A stretch of DNA of 64,000 bases from an uncultured Corynebacterium sp. (lineage in GTDB: Bacteria > Actinomycetota > Actinomycetes > Mycobacteriales > Mycobacteriaceae). The first letter of the stretch is position 1, and each line of letters begins with the position of its first letter. The translations under genes and the position numbers were made by a program. The notes beneath the pieces are model-generated. The model did no database searches and had not been told where the DNA came from. It saw only the letters and a list, made by a program, of their open reading frames with translations. The stretch covers positions 1-64,000 of the forward strand of contig NZ_CAMIBP010000008.1 in assembly GCF_946223165.1 (NCBI RefSeq), in the 5' to 3' direction. This document shows positions 9,901 through 17,590 of the stretch, piece by piece.

Positions 9901-10635
9901 GGCAAGCTGCGCCGCAAGTTCATCTTCCCGGCGCCTACGCTCAAACTCCGCGACCTCGCGTGCGTGCTGCTCACGCTCCTGTTGCTGCTTTGCGGTCTCC
10001 GCGTCAAGCAGCAGCCGCTGCTCATCCAGCTCCTTTTCCTTGCGCTCAATCTCCTTGAGCCGCTTCGCGGTCTCCGCCTGGCTCAGTCCGCCTAGCGGCA
10101 GACCAGCTGACCCACCTGGTCCCGCGCCGCCTGGGTTACCAGCGCCATTCGTCTGCCCCAACAGCTGCGGCCGGAAGACCGCGTCCTTGGCCGGCGCCAA
10201 CTCCGGTTGGGCTGAGTGGTAGCGCGCCGCCCACACCATGATGTCGTAGAGATGCGCCGCGACGGAACGCGCCCGCTCGCGCGTAATCGGCTGCGGGTTG
10301 CCTTCCAACCCATCCGCATGCGCCGCGTCATTGCCAGCCCGGCGAAGAATCTTCATCTTCGTGAGCATTGTTTGGTTACGTACCACTTCCTCAAACCGCC
10401 GGTCCTTGGTCAGCTCCGCCAGCGGCATGCGTTCCGTATCCCCCAGCTGCCTAAACGCCCACACGTGATGCACCACCCGCTCCAGTACCTTGCGCGCATA
10501 GAAGCACGACTTCACCGGCGACGCATCCACCGAGCGCTCCACCACCCGACACTCCTCAAATGCCACCGGCCAGATGTAGCGCAGGAAGGTGAAGTTGCTC
10601 GGTGCTGGTGTCACGGGCGGGGTAGGGGTGGTCAT
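6940..10635 (-). CDS. hsdR: Type I restriction enzyme, R subunit
   Basis: This 1231-residue motor and nuclease subunit of a type I restriction-modification complex cuts unmodified DNA after ATP-driven translocation. Order of parts: an N-terminal DUF4145-like (HEPN-type) domain (residues about 15-150); a charged coiled coil rich in Glu, Lys, Arg and Gln (about 195-300); a PD-(D/E)xK nuclease with FADYVLWDD and PLAVVEAKKS (about 345-365); Walker A VMATGTGKTRVAVAMA (about 485); DEAH box VDEAHRS (about 582); motif III GLTATP; motif VI region QMVGRGTRLR; and an EcoEI-type C-terminal domain. Start chosen at 10635 because GGAG lies six bases upstream; ATGs a few codons further up are possible. It is separated from hsdM/hsdS by mrr and an inverted gene pair, so it must have its own promoter. 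Confidence 0.95.
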   Translation of the reverse strand: MTTPTPPVTPAPSNFTFLRYIWPVAFEECRVVERSVDASPVKSCFYARKVLERVVHHVWAFRQLGDTERMPLAELTKDRRFEEVVRNQTMLTKMKILRRAGNDAAHADGLEGNPQPITRERARSVAAHLYDIMVWAARYHSAQPELAPAKDAVFRPQLLGQTNGAGNPGGAGPGGSAGLPLGGLSQAETAKRLKEIERKEKELDEQRLLLDAETAKQQQEREQHAREVAEFERRRREDELAAQLAADSAVKDAEAKAEAARIAKEESQRALAAEIVALRAKLAEEQEKRGVDTGVPTPPLAISEAETRLQLIDPMLESAGFAGDSVTRELELRGMPNTTGTGFADYVLWDDDRKPLAVVEAKKSMEHMSVGAEQVRLYADCIEKMYGQRPVMFCTNGFHTDIIDDAANLPGSGVGYPAREVEGFPTAKQLRTMIARRTRRQRLAEVQVDPAIAGAGGRSYQLEAIRAVTETLEERRHRHALLVMATGTGKTRVAVAMAKVLRQGGWVGKVLFLADRTALVTQAHKAFQSLYPEATPVNLLEHPQQVGDVYVSTYNTMMGLVGEDGDKAPRFKPFDFDLIIVDEAHRSVYNRFGRLLDHFDAYVVGLTATPKSEIGHDTYALFNLADKTPTYEYGLDEAVKEGNLVPFHTVVQDSLFLRRGMEYEGLTAEEKLAWDKADWGTDEDGNEIAPPAEVSPAEINRVLYNRDTIRQVLKTVVERGIRVGGDQLGKTIIFARSQKHAELIKEIFDESFPEYSRAGASVITNRTKYPQSALDRFANPEGDVNVAVSVDMLDTGVDVPEVVNLVFFKPVYSPSKFWQMVGRGTRLRSDLFGPGLDKEYFLVFDFCDNLPHFLSGEAREASTGRPRSLSQKLFDARVGLLYRLDPEASLRAGLADDLHGWTAGVEEGNIMVRPGDREILRRFKERAAWDELSEQDVIDLRDHVAHLPLGTMDDSETAKRFDLVVLKLQLGLLEPTAEFPQLRQRMEKIADDLLAVRETIPTVKEREGFLERVVSPEWWKTVTAEELEDIRVGLRDLIQFVPKGHRNVVTFDIADEMGEVVVSEGMPELPGSDSLPSHVEERLRQLLQEHANDLAMIKLRTARPLNAEDVSALEAMVADAGLAGVDELRAQLGGDSIPAFIRRLVGLDPEAMRAEFADLMDGSTLSASQIRFVRTIVDVLVHNGGVEYKELFQAPFDEEGNLVDIFEDKFDVVIDLKTRLQRIEQSAQATS

Positions 10636-10939
10636 GTCATTCTCCATGCGGAACAAGGATCAGGGATTCATATGGCAACGCTTCAGGCACGCAACGGTTC
10701 GTTCAATGCCCAACGGCAACAAAACACAGAACCACCGTTTGCGGCATGCGTTGCGCACTGAGCAGGAATCGACTCGGCACAAGAATCGTCCAGAATTCCT
10801 CTCAGTGTATCTATCAATCTGCTGGTCATCTCGATTTCAATCCCATGTCCACCCGGCACTTTAGACTGGGCGCATAACTCCTCCGCACTGGGAACCTCTC
10901 CTTGCGCGCACCATGAATGACTACTCAAGAGAGAAAAGC
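10636..10939. other. Divergent intergenic region between hsdR and the HipA-like gene
   Basis: About 300 bp of visibly lower GC than the surroundings, holding the 5' ends of hsdR (minus) and the HipA-like gene (plus). No convincing open reading frame. Promoters for both directions must lie here, but I could not pick a clear -35/-10 pair. Confidence 0.5.
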
Positions 10940-11758
10940 ATGAATGATGGCAGCACCGTCACCAATCTGAACGATTTTCGGAACCGCAGGGTTAACCAGC
11001 GGAAATTCATTGTTGCAGTTGTCGACGAACCCGGTACTGGCGCACTACCGTTTCTTGCCGTCACGGAGGATGGCACTGAATACTGGTGCAAGGACCCGCA
11101 GACAACTCCTCATCAAAAGGAATCAGTAGTCAACGAGGTCCTTGTCTCAGTCATCGGTCAGGCAATGGGCGCATCTGTTCCGAACTGGGCAATTCTTGAA
11201 GTCCCCGCGGCATGGGATGGCCGGCGCCTAATGGGACAGACAGTTTTTCGAAGCGGCCCAGTCTTTGCGTCTGAGAACATCCCTAATGCGGCGCTTATCC
11301 GACCCGATGGACCACTCCCTCACGTTGATCGGGATGGAAACGTGAACCATATCCCCAAACTCTATGCACTCTGGTTCTTGTGCAATGCTGAGGACATTCA
11401 GGTCCTTTACCAGTCCTCAAGCGATATGCGCATTTGGTCGATCGATCACGGATTATGGTTTGGTTCACACGAAAAAATGTGGGGCAAAGGTGACCCGACC
11501 CAACTTGCTGGCCGACCACAAACTCCTCAGCTCAAGGATCCTATTTCGGAGATTCATTGGGACAAGGCCATTGAGTCTGTCCGGAGCCTCGGCGATGAAT
11601 TGATCCAAGAATGCGTCAATGCCGTGCCGCAGGAATGGGGCGTGGAGCCACTCAAGATTGAGGAGCTCGCGCGCTATGCTCTGGGTCGAAAGAACTATAC
11701 GATTGAGGAACTGTCAGCACTGCGCGAATCCAGCCGTAACCAGCAGAAGAGGAGGTAA
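10940..11758 (+). CDS. HipA-like kinase-fold protein
   Basis: A 272-residue protein resembling the stand-alone HipA-like kinase family (smaller than true HipA). An N-terminal half has GTEYWCKDPQ, where the Lys is a candidate nucleotide-binding residue, followed by KESVVNEVLVSVIGQAMGA and VPNWAILEVP, matching the family pattern of 'K...NE...lG...P'. IWSIDHGLWFG near residues 170-180 matches the family's I-D-H-G catalytic region. No HTH antitoxin (HipB) is adjacent. A second gene starts 5 nt after its stop with GGAGG overlapping the end of this gene, so the two form an operon. An upstream in-frame ATG at 10913 lacks a ribosome site; AGAGAG before 10940 decides the start. GC is clearly lower than in housekeeping neighbours, and orientation is opposite to the restriction genes on both sides, both signs of separate insertion. 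Confidence 0.75.
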   Translation: MNDGSTVTNLNDFRNRRVNQRKFIVAVVDEPGTGALPFLAVTEDGTEYWCKDPQTTPHQKESVVNEVLVSVIGQAMGASVPNWAILEVPAAWDGRRLMGQTVFRSGPVFASENIPNAALIRPDGPLPHVDRDGNVNHIPKLYALWFLCNAEDIQVLYQSSSDMRIWSIDHGLWFGSHEKMWGKGDPTQLAGRPQTPQLKDPISEIHWDKAIESVRSLGDELIQECVNAVPQEWGVEPLKIEELARYALGRKNYTIEELSALRESSRNQQKRR

Positions 11759-11763
11759 GCGGC

Positions 11764-12618
11764 ATGACTCAGACTTATTGGACCGTGAGCGTCAAGCCGT
11801 CGGTCTCTTCGCTTACCCGTTTTGGCGCCGGTGTTATCGTCTTTGACCCCGAGACCAATCAACTCCGCCATCATGTCGTGACAACTAAGGAAAACCACCT
11901 GTTTCGCGGTCTGTCCAGCATCGAACACGTGCGGGACTTTGTCTCTTCGCTGGACACGCTGGTAGCTGAGCAGCCAACGCTGGAGCTCTCGGCACAGTTC
12001 GACATCCCGTCAAAGGTCTCGCAGACTGCTCGTGATTGGGCTAACGAGATTGTCATTGATCCGCCGCGCCTCATTGAAATGGACAGCGTTGACGCTGCGC
12101 TCGCTTTCCTCACTAACTTGTACCTCAACATTGAGCTCCCGAAGTCAAAGCAGACGAGCTTGGCAGCGTTGCAGTCGTCCATCCATGCTGCCTACCGTAA
12201 GTCGCCCCGCATTTCGGCACTCCTCCAGCCGCATCCTCGCCTGTTCACGAGGAATGATGGTGGTTCAAAGAAGATCGATCTTGCTGTTGCCGATGAAGCG
12301 CGCGTCTTTGAGCTCAGCGAATCGTTTAACTTTCAGTCCACCAATCGCGAGCGTCTGCAAGACAGCGTGGATGCATGGACTCTTCATATTGAACGCCTGA
12401 GGAATGGCGGTGCACGGCTGAGCACCACCACCGACCTTGCTCTCCCCGTTGCCAGCTCAACCGACGTCGCCGCATTCTATGTTCCGCCACAAACGCCTGA
12501 TCAGCAGGATGTTTTCGGGGCAGCGGAAAATACGTGGAATGAGCTCGGAATTCAAATGATTCCGCAGGAGAACGTCCTCACTCATGCAGAACTCCTCGCT
12601 CACAAGGTTGTGGCCTAA
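11764..12618 (+). CDS. DUF3037-like partner of the HipA-like kinase
   Basis: A 284-residue soluble protein with no signal or membrane segment. Its start (TYWTVSVKPS, then RFGAGVIVFDPETNQLRHH) resembles DUF3037 proteins, which open with a short beta strand followed by a G-V-x-F-D-P phrase and are known to sit next to HipA-like kinases. The second half contains KKIDLAVADEARVFELSESF and a helical LQDSVDAWTLHIERLRNGG segment whose role I do not recognise. The start is fixed by GGAGG, which overlaps the stop of the upstream gene, implying translational coupling. It ends 14 nt before the converging mrr gene. The DUF3037 assignment is tentative; the tight pairing with the kinase-like gene is the firmer observation. 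Confidence 0.6.
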   Translation: MTQTYWTVSVKPSVSSLTRFGAGVIVFDPETNQLRHHVVTTKENHLFRGLSSIEHVRDFVSSLDTLVAEQPTLELSAQFDIPSKVSQTARDWANEIVIDPPRLIEMDSVDAALAFLTNLYLNIELPKSKQTSLAALQSSIHAAYRKSPRISALLQPHPRLFTRNDGGSKKIDLAVADEARVFELSESFNFQSTNRERLQDSVDAWTLHIERLRNGGARLSTTTDLALPVASSTDVAAFYVPPQTPDQQDVFGAAENTWNELGIQMIPQENVLTHAELLAHKVVA

Positions 12619-12631
12619 GACAACCAATCAG

Positions 12632-13564
12632 CTACTCGAAGTAATCCTCATCCACCTCAACAATCGCCACGGTGCGCTTGACCTGCACGCCCACGCCGTA
12701 GCGGATCATGAGCTGTGCCAGCCGAGCGCCATCAATGAGCACCACGCGGGAAGCCACCGCGTTGGCATAGTCGACGGCCCCGGAGGAGAACTTTCCCGTG
12801 GTGAGGAATACACCGCGGTCCGCCTGCGCGCCCTGTAGCGCACCGACGAATGCCTGAATCTCAGGGCGACCCACGGTATTGGTCATCCCGTAGCGCTTGG
12901 CCTGCACGTAGATGCGGGAGAGCCCCAGCGCGTCCTGGTCAATAATCCCGTCGATGCCCCCGTCATTCGACAGCTGTGTACGCGTCGCCTTTCCCTGCGT
13001 ACCGCCATAACCCATGGCCATGAGCAGGTCCAGCACCGCCTGCTCAAAGAACGCCGGCTCGTTCTTGTGCAACCGGTCCAACAGCTCCCCGGCCACGAAC
13101 TCATCGTTGCGCGCCACACCGGTCTCAATCTGCTCAATCGGGTCCAGCTCACTGTCTTCCGTGTCCAGCACGCCCTGCTTGCCGATGCCCGCTTCTCCCG
13201 CAGCCTTGCTCACCGCCTGCCAGGTGGTGCCGGCCTCGGTACCAATGACTTCCTGACGCAGCTGCTTTTCCGTGATTCCCTCCGGATACCGTGAGAGCAA
13301 CTCGCGCCCCTCCGGAGTGATCTGGAAATGTGCGCGAGAGGGCGACATGATCGCACCGGCCTTCTTCAAATACGAAAAGGACCAACCGATCCTGTTGGCA
13401 TACAACTCCTGCCCGGAGGGAATGACCTCAAGTCGCTCCTCATCGGTGATGCCTACATACTTCGCTGCTTCTTCGATCAGCGGGCCACGCTTCCACACCG
13501 CACCATCACGAGACAATACGGTCAAGACCGGGATCATGTACCCATCCCACTTCAAAATGGCCAT
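12632..13564 (-). CDS. mrr: Mrr-family restriction endonuclease
   Basis: A 310-residue protein with the two-part layout of Mrr enzymes: an N-terminal winged-helix Mrr_N domain (residues about 5-95, MIPVLTVLSRDG ... FQITPEGRELLSRYPEG) and a C-terminal PD-(D/E)xK nuclease (about 165-300). Catalytic-type residues are visible in NDGGIDGIIDQD and IYVQAKRY, followed by GRPEIQAFVGALQG and KGVFLTTG-like GVFLTTGKFSSGA. Mrr enzymes cleave DNA carrying methylated bases. Its ATG overlaps the stop of hsdS (TAATG), so it is translated with the type I genes, which is notable because an Mrr would have to tolerate the HsdM methylation in the same cell. It ends close to the converging HipA/DUF3037 pair. Confidence 0.92.
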   Translation of the reverse strand: MAILKWDGYMIPVLTVLSRDGAVWKRGPLIEEAAKYVGITDEERLEVIPSGQELYANRIGWSFSYLKKAGAIMSPSRAHFQITPEGRELLSRYPEGITEKQLRQEVIGTEAGTTWQAVSKAAGEAGIGKQGVLDTEDSELDPIEQIETGVARNDEFVAGELLDRLHKNEPAFFEQAVLDLLMAMGYGGTQGKATRTQLSNDGGIDGIIDQDALGLSRIYVQAKRYGMTNTVGRPEIQAFVGALQGAQADRGVFLTTGKFSSGAVDYANAVASRVVLIDGARLAQLMIRYGVGVQVKRTVAIVEVDEDYFE

Positions 13565-14751
13565 TAGAGTTCTCCTTGGAATGCGCGGGTGAAAAGGGAG
13601 TCACTCAATTTGATCAATTGGGCAAGGCTATTCTCAGCACGCTTGCGTTCAGCACTAATTGTCTCCAACACTTGAGCTACTCGAGCGACTTGCTCCTCCG
13701 AAAGTACTGGAATTGGGGCTTTGGACAACTGAGTTTTGTTTATCGAAGCGATTCCGGTGGTTTGCTTTGCCGACTTAACGAAATACTTCTTCAACGCCGT
13801 TGTCTGAAGAATTGCAGCCAGAACCGACGGCGTGAGATTTGTGGCATCCTTCCGAATCCGGACTCGAAAAATGTGATTCTGATGAATGCACAAAGGGAGC
13901 TCATTGTTCCAAACAGTTCCACGGCCCAATTTGTCTGGGTCTCCGCCCTCTGTCAGTACTACATCACCAGGTTCCAATCGATACCTAGAAATCTCCAACT
14001 CTGTCGCCAGAATTTGCTTGACAGAATCCATGTCAAGGTATCCATCTTTGACATTAGAAACCGCCAAGTAGGGCACCAAACCTAAATCCGCCCCGACAGT
14101 CACCTTTCTTCCCTTGGTAATGCCAGACTGAATTTCTGCAATCTGTCCCAGCTCCCTAGACACCTCTCTGCCAACAAGCATCGATTCAATTGCTTGTTGG
14201 AGCAAAGAGTCGATGTGCGTAATCTGAGCATTCTGTGCTCGTACTAGCTCTTCCACTTGGCCCAAAATCGTCGCAATACGCCGCTGCTCATCGATAGGAG
14301 GAAGTGGCACCAAAAGATCAATTAGATCACTTCGCTTGATGCCTTTGATCGTGACTCCACGGCTACGACTCTCAAAAAATCTACGCGAAGATTGAAGGAA
14401 ATGAATCAAATATCTGGCGTCGCACCCGTCAGATAAATCAACCAAGTTTGTGATGTCCTGGCTATAGCTCAATGGCCTGTCCACTATTGCACATTTGCCA
14501 ACACCGATTCGAGTAACTAGGAGTATCGATCCTGATTCAGCAATGCACGCCGCCGAATTCGCAATCGCAGCTTCGGTGACAAACTTTTGAGGCTTTACCG
14601 CGTGATCTTCCGAGATATCTGCGCTGGTAATCCACGGAATGTCACCACCATAAAATTCCAAATTCTTTGTCGCCGGAGTTCCGCCAGATTGAAACTTCAC
14701 GAGTTCAGAGAGTGGCACCATCGGCCACTCATGCTTCGCTGTATTTGCCAT
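13564..14751 (-). CDS. hsdS: Type I restriction enzyme, S (specificity) subunit
   Basis: A 395-residue specificity subunit with two target-recognition domains, each followed by a conserved spacer helix. TRD1 begins WPMVPLSELVKFQSGGTP and closes with LPPIDEQRRIATILGQVEEL; TRD2 begins LGQIAEIQSGITKGRKV and closes with VARVAQVLETISAERKRAENS. TRDs set the bipartite target sequence, so the methylated motif cannot be read directly. The TRD segments are lower in GC than hsdM and hsdR, as usual for recombining specificity genes. The start at 14751 lies one base after the hsdM stop and follows GAGGGG; an upstream extension in the same frame overlaps hsdM and is unlikely. Its stop overlaps the mrr start. 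Confidence 0.95.
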   Translation of the reverse strand: MANTAKHEWPMVPLSELVKFQSGGTPATKNLEFYGGDIPWITSADISEDHAVKPQKFVTEAAIANSAACIAESGSILLVTRIGVGKCAIVDRPLSYSQDITNLVDLSDGCDARYLIHFLQSSRRFFESRSRGVTIKGIKRSDLIDLLVPLPPIDEQRRIATILGQVEELVRAQNAQITHIDSLLQQAIESMLVGREVSRELGQIAEIQSGITKGRKVTVGADLGLVPYLAVSNVKDGYLDMDSVKQILATELEISRYRLEPGDVVLTEGGDPDKLGRGTVWNNELPLCIHQNHIFRVRIRKDATNLTPSVLAAILQTTALKKYFVKSAKQTTGIASINKTQLSKAPIPVLSEEQVARVAQVLETISAERKRAENSLAQLIKLSDSLFTRAFQGEL

Positions 14752-14752
14752 G

Positions 14753-16327
14753 CTATTTCCCCTCGCTAAGCATGGCTTTGAGGTTTGCGAGGCCCCGAGC
14801 GATGTCGTGGTCCAGGGCTTCAATCTCGGCGATGATTTCTAGTGGATCGCGGGTCTCTTGGGCTTCGAGGACGATCTCCTTGTAGCGGTTCATGGAGAGG
14901 TCGTAGTCGGCTTGGGCAATCTCGTCTTTGGGGACGGTGAAGGAGTAGTCCGTGCGGGCACGGTTGCGCTCGTCGGTGGTGCGCTTGTTCCAGCGTTCCA
15001 CGACGTCGGGGAGGTTGTTGAGCTTCACTTGCTCTGGGGTGAGGGTGACGGGCTGGGGGGCATCGGCAAGCGCGGGATCGTTCAGGTCCTGGATGTGGTC
15101 GACGGGAGAGGGGCCGAGCAAGGGGGCATCGAGAAGCGGGGTGCGCTTGTCGTCCAAGGAGAAGCCGTCCGCAGTGACGTCGTAGAACCAGACCTCGTCC
15201 GTGCCGCCGGAATCCGTGCGGGTAAAGCAAAGGATGGCGGTGGACACACCCGAGTAGGGCTTGAAGACGCCGGATGGCAGCTTGATGACGGCTCCCAGGC
15301 GCTGGTCCTCCACGAGGATTTTCCGCAGGCCTTTGTGCGCCTTGGTGGAGCCGAAGAGCACGCCCTCCGGCACGATGACAGCCGCGCGGCCGCCCGGCTT
15401 GAGCAGCTGCAGGAAGCGGTGGACGAAAAGGAGCTCCGTCTTCTTAGCCGTCGTCACGGACTTGAGCTTCGGGTCGATGGAGTCCTTGTCCAGGCTGCCG
15501 GCGAAAGGCGGATTGGCGAGGACCAGATCAAAGGCCTCGTCAACGTCATTGGGGAGCTGCTGCAGGGAGTCCCGGTAGGAGATGTTCGGCTCCTCAAAGC
15601 CGTGCATGAACATGTTCATAGCGGCGATGCGGACCATGGTCTTGTCGAAGTCGAAGCCGGTCAGGCCGTGTTGTGTAAAGGATGCGCGAAGGGTTTTGTT
15701 GTAGAGGTCCTCGCGGTGATGGTGCTTGATCCAATCATTGGCGGCGACGAGGAAGCCGGCGGTGCCGCAGGCCGGATCGATGATGCGCTGCTGCGGAGTC
15801 GGCTCCATGAGCGCCACGATGAGCGCAATGATGTGGCTGGGCGTGCGGAACTGGCCGTTAGTACCGGAAGAGGACAGCTTGTCCAGCATGTATTCGTACA
15901 GGTCACCGGTCATATCGGTGTTCGTGAATTTGAGGACATCGATAAGCTCCATCACGCGGGAGATGGTGGCCTCCGACTCGATATCGAATGAGGCGTTCTC
16001 CATGTGCTTTTGGAAGCCCTCGCCGCCCATAGACTTGATGAACGGGAAGACCTTGTCCTGAATCGTAGCCTTGCGGCGCGCGATGTCCTTGTCCTCCATG
16101 AGGTTGCGCCAGCGCAGGTCCTGCTGAGTGGCGTCGAAGAGATCCTTCGGTGTCGAAGGATCTTCCGCCATGCGGCGCCTGTCGATCTTGACCTGGCGCT
16201 CGTCCAGATCCTTAATGAAGAGTAGGTAGGTGAACTGCTCAATGACCGTGATGGGATTGGAGATGCCGCCCGACCAGAAGGTGTCCCAAATCCGATCGAC
16301 GCTGTTCTTGAGGGGGCCGGTAATCAT
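14753..16327 (-). CDS. hsdM: Type I restriction enzyme, M (methyltransferase) subunit
   Basis: A 524-residue N6-adenine methyltransferase. HsdM N-terminal helices (residues 5-150) carry VDRIWDTFWSGGISNP; the SAM-binding motif I is IDPACGTAGFLVAA (about 182-195); and the catalytic NPPF motif IV is in DLVLANPPFAGSLD (about 270-283). It methylates the site chosen by HsdS and protects DNA from HsdR. First gene of the hsdM-hsdS-mrr operon; the start is supported by TAGTCT seven bases upstream and absence of a ribosome site, that is, a leaderless transcript. Confidence 0.96.
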   Translation of the reverse strand: MITGPLKNSVDRIWDTFWSGGISNPITVIEQFTYLLFIKDLDERQVKIDRRRMAEDPSTPKDLFDATQQDLRWRNLMEDKDIARRKATIQDKVFPFIKSMGGEGFQKHMENASFDIESEATISRVMELIDVLKFTNTDMTGDLYEYMLDKLSSSGTNGQFRTPSHIIALIVALMEPTPQQRIIDPACGTAGFLVAANDWIKHHHREDLYNKTLRASFTQHGLTGFDFDKTMVRIAAMNMFMHGFEEPNISYRDSLQQLPNDVDEAFDLVLANPPFAGSLDKDSIDPKLKSVTTAKKTELLFVHRFLQLLKPGGRAAVIVPEGVLFGSTKAHKGLRKILVEDQRLGAVIKLPSGVFKPYSGVSTAILCFTRTDSGGTDEVWFYDVTADGFSLDDKRTPLLDAPLLGPSPVDHIQDLNDPALADAPQPVTLTPEQVKLNNLPDVVERWNKRTTDERNRARTDYSFTVPKDEIAQADYDLSMNRYKEIVLEAQETRDPLEIIAEIEALDHDIARGLANLKAMLSEGK

Positions 16328-16334
16328 GCATTTC

Positions 16335-16340
16335 AGACTA
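16335..16340 (-). promoter_or_regulatory. hsdM operon -10 box, leaderless start
   Basis: TAGTCT on the minus strand ends seven bases before the hsdM ATG. It probably drives hsdM-hsdS-mrr. Confidence 0.5.
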
Positions 16341-16402
16341 ACGCGAAGGCTACTCGACTCGAGGGATTACCGGTACTAGAACTGCCGATTCAAACTATCG
16401 GT

Positions 16403-16974
16403 TCAGCGGCTACGCCACAGGTGTTTTCCTGCTTCATGCGCGAACCGAGGTGCGTTAGCTCTTGAAAGCCTATCGAGCAGGTCACTGACCGTCAGCTCCG
16501 GATTGCGCATTGCTTCAGCCTGTCTCACCAAACTATCTACGACCAGTTGGGGATCTAAGTCCAGTTGGTTCATCAAGAACTCGTCCGGGGTCTGCAGCTC
16601 AACGCCAAAGCGACTCAGCTCAGACACAGGAAAGTCCTTTACGTTCACCGTAACTATGACGTCTGCCCTTCCCAGCACGGCCGCTGCCAAGACATGTGCA
16701 TCGTCAGGATCAGGCAGGGACACAAAACTTGCTAGGCTTTCCCAACAGACACGCTGGCATCATCGAAGTATTCATCCATGACGCGAACTCGTTTTGCAGC
16801 GTTGCCATGCGCAAGTTCAGGATGAACCACTTCTATTGCAGCTTGCACCTCTGCCAAGATTCGAGCGCTCCACAAAGGACGGTAAAGGCCTACTTCCGCT
16901 AGCGAGAGCAGGGCATCTGCAAGCGACAACGGAACCAACGTACAGGCATCGAGGAGTGCTGAATACCTCGCCAT
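16403..16974 (-). pseudogene. PIN-domain (VapC-like) toxin, frameshifted
   Basis: Two overlapping minus-strand pieces make one PIN-domain ribonuclease of about 190 residues when joined. The first part begins at 16974 (MARYSALLDACTLVPL, with the first acidic residue of the PIN site) and continues SARILAEVQAAIE. It hits TAG near 16732 shortly after DEYFDDASVSVGKA. The other frame reads through WESLASFVSLPDPDDAHVLAAA and VTVNVKDF, supplying the remaining acidic residues. The frames are offset by one base around 16740-16755. The four acidic positions expected of a PIN nuclease are therefore all present but split. The gene follows its antitoxin by four bases. A disabling mutation is most likely; sequencing error cannot be excluded. 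Confidence 0.75.
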
Positions 16975-16978
16975 CTGG

Positions 16979-17485
16979 CTAGTCCGCCGCCAGATTCTTG
17001 CGCGCAGCCTTGAGGGCAGCGGCGTAATCCTCATAGCTGGTGCCATAGGCGCCAGCGTTGACTGCTTCCTCCGTCAGCTCACCAAGCGCAGCGCGACGGT
17101 CCTGACGCTGGGCTTCGCGATAATTGAGCAGGTCAACCAGGCGCACTCGGCGATGACGACCACCGGAGGTCCGCTCGAATGCGATCGTTCCATCCTCAAG
17201 CTTCTTCACCAGGGTAGGGCGACTGATCCCCAGAAAGTCAGCGGCCTCTTGAGTCGTGAGCTGCTGATCTACAGGAGCGACGGTAATAGCCTTACCCAGC
17301 CGCATCGCCCGCACGACATCGCCAAGGACCCTGAACGCTTCCTCCGGAAGATCGACGGTTTGCCCGTCAGGACCCACGAGGGCAGCGGGCCCATCAATCT
17401 GGTCCAGGAAACGAGCTAAGTCAAGCATCGCCTCCATATCCTGAGGAGGCAGCGTCGTGTGAGGATGAATCTTGGCCACAGTCAT
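16979..17485 (-). CDS. HTH (excisionase-type) antitoxin of the PIN toxin
   Basis: A 168-residue protein with a helix-turn-helix of the excisionase/MerR-like class, QLTTQEAADFLGISRPTLVK (about residues 75-94), followed by a LEDGTIAFERTSGGRHRRV wing. Such proteins pair with downstream PIN toxins in actinobacteria and repress their own operon. It precedes the PIN gene by four bases. The start at 17485 (MTVAKIHPHTTLPP) is six bases after a TATTCT box with no ribosome site; a longer frame to 17503 exists. The gene appears intact although its toxin is frameshifted. Confidence 0.8.
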   Translation of the reverse strand: MTVAKIHPHTTLPPQDMEAMLDLARFLDQIDGPAALVGPDGQTVDLPEEAFRVLGDVVRAMRLGKAITVAPVDQQLTTQEAADFLGISRPTLVKKLEDGTIAFERTSGGRHRRVRLVDLLNYREAQRQDRRAALGELTEEAVNAGAYGTSYEDYAAALKAARKNLAAD

Positions 17486-17491
17486 GCAGAA

Positions 17492-17497
17492 AGAATA
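17492..17497 (-). promoter_or_regulatory. Antitoxin -10 box, leaderless start
   Basis: TATTCT (minus strand) lies six bases upstream of the antitoxin ATG. Confidence 0.45.
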
Positions 17498-17590
17498 TCC
17501 CAAAATCGAAAAAGTCGAAAGGAATGTCGAGACGGCTTATTTTCCGAGCCGCTAGCTACAGCGTGCGAGTTCGCCCTCGTGAGCTGGGTG

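Noticed and set aside
16732..16755. Programmed frameshift in the PIN toxin
   Set aside because: I see no slippery heptamer with a downstream structure; simple mutation is more economical. Kept only as a possibility.
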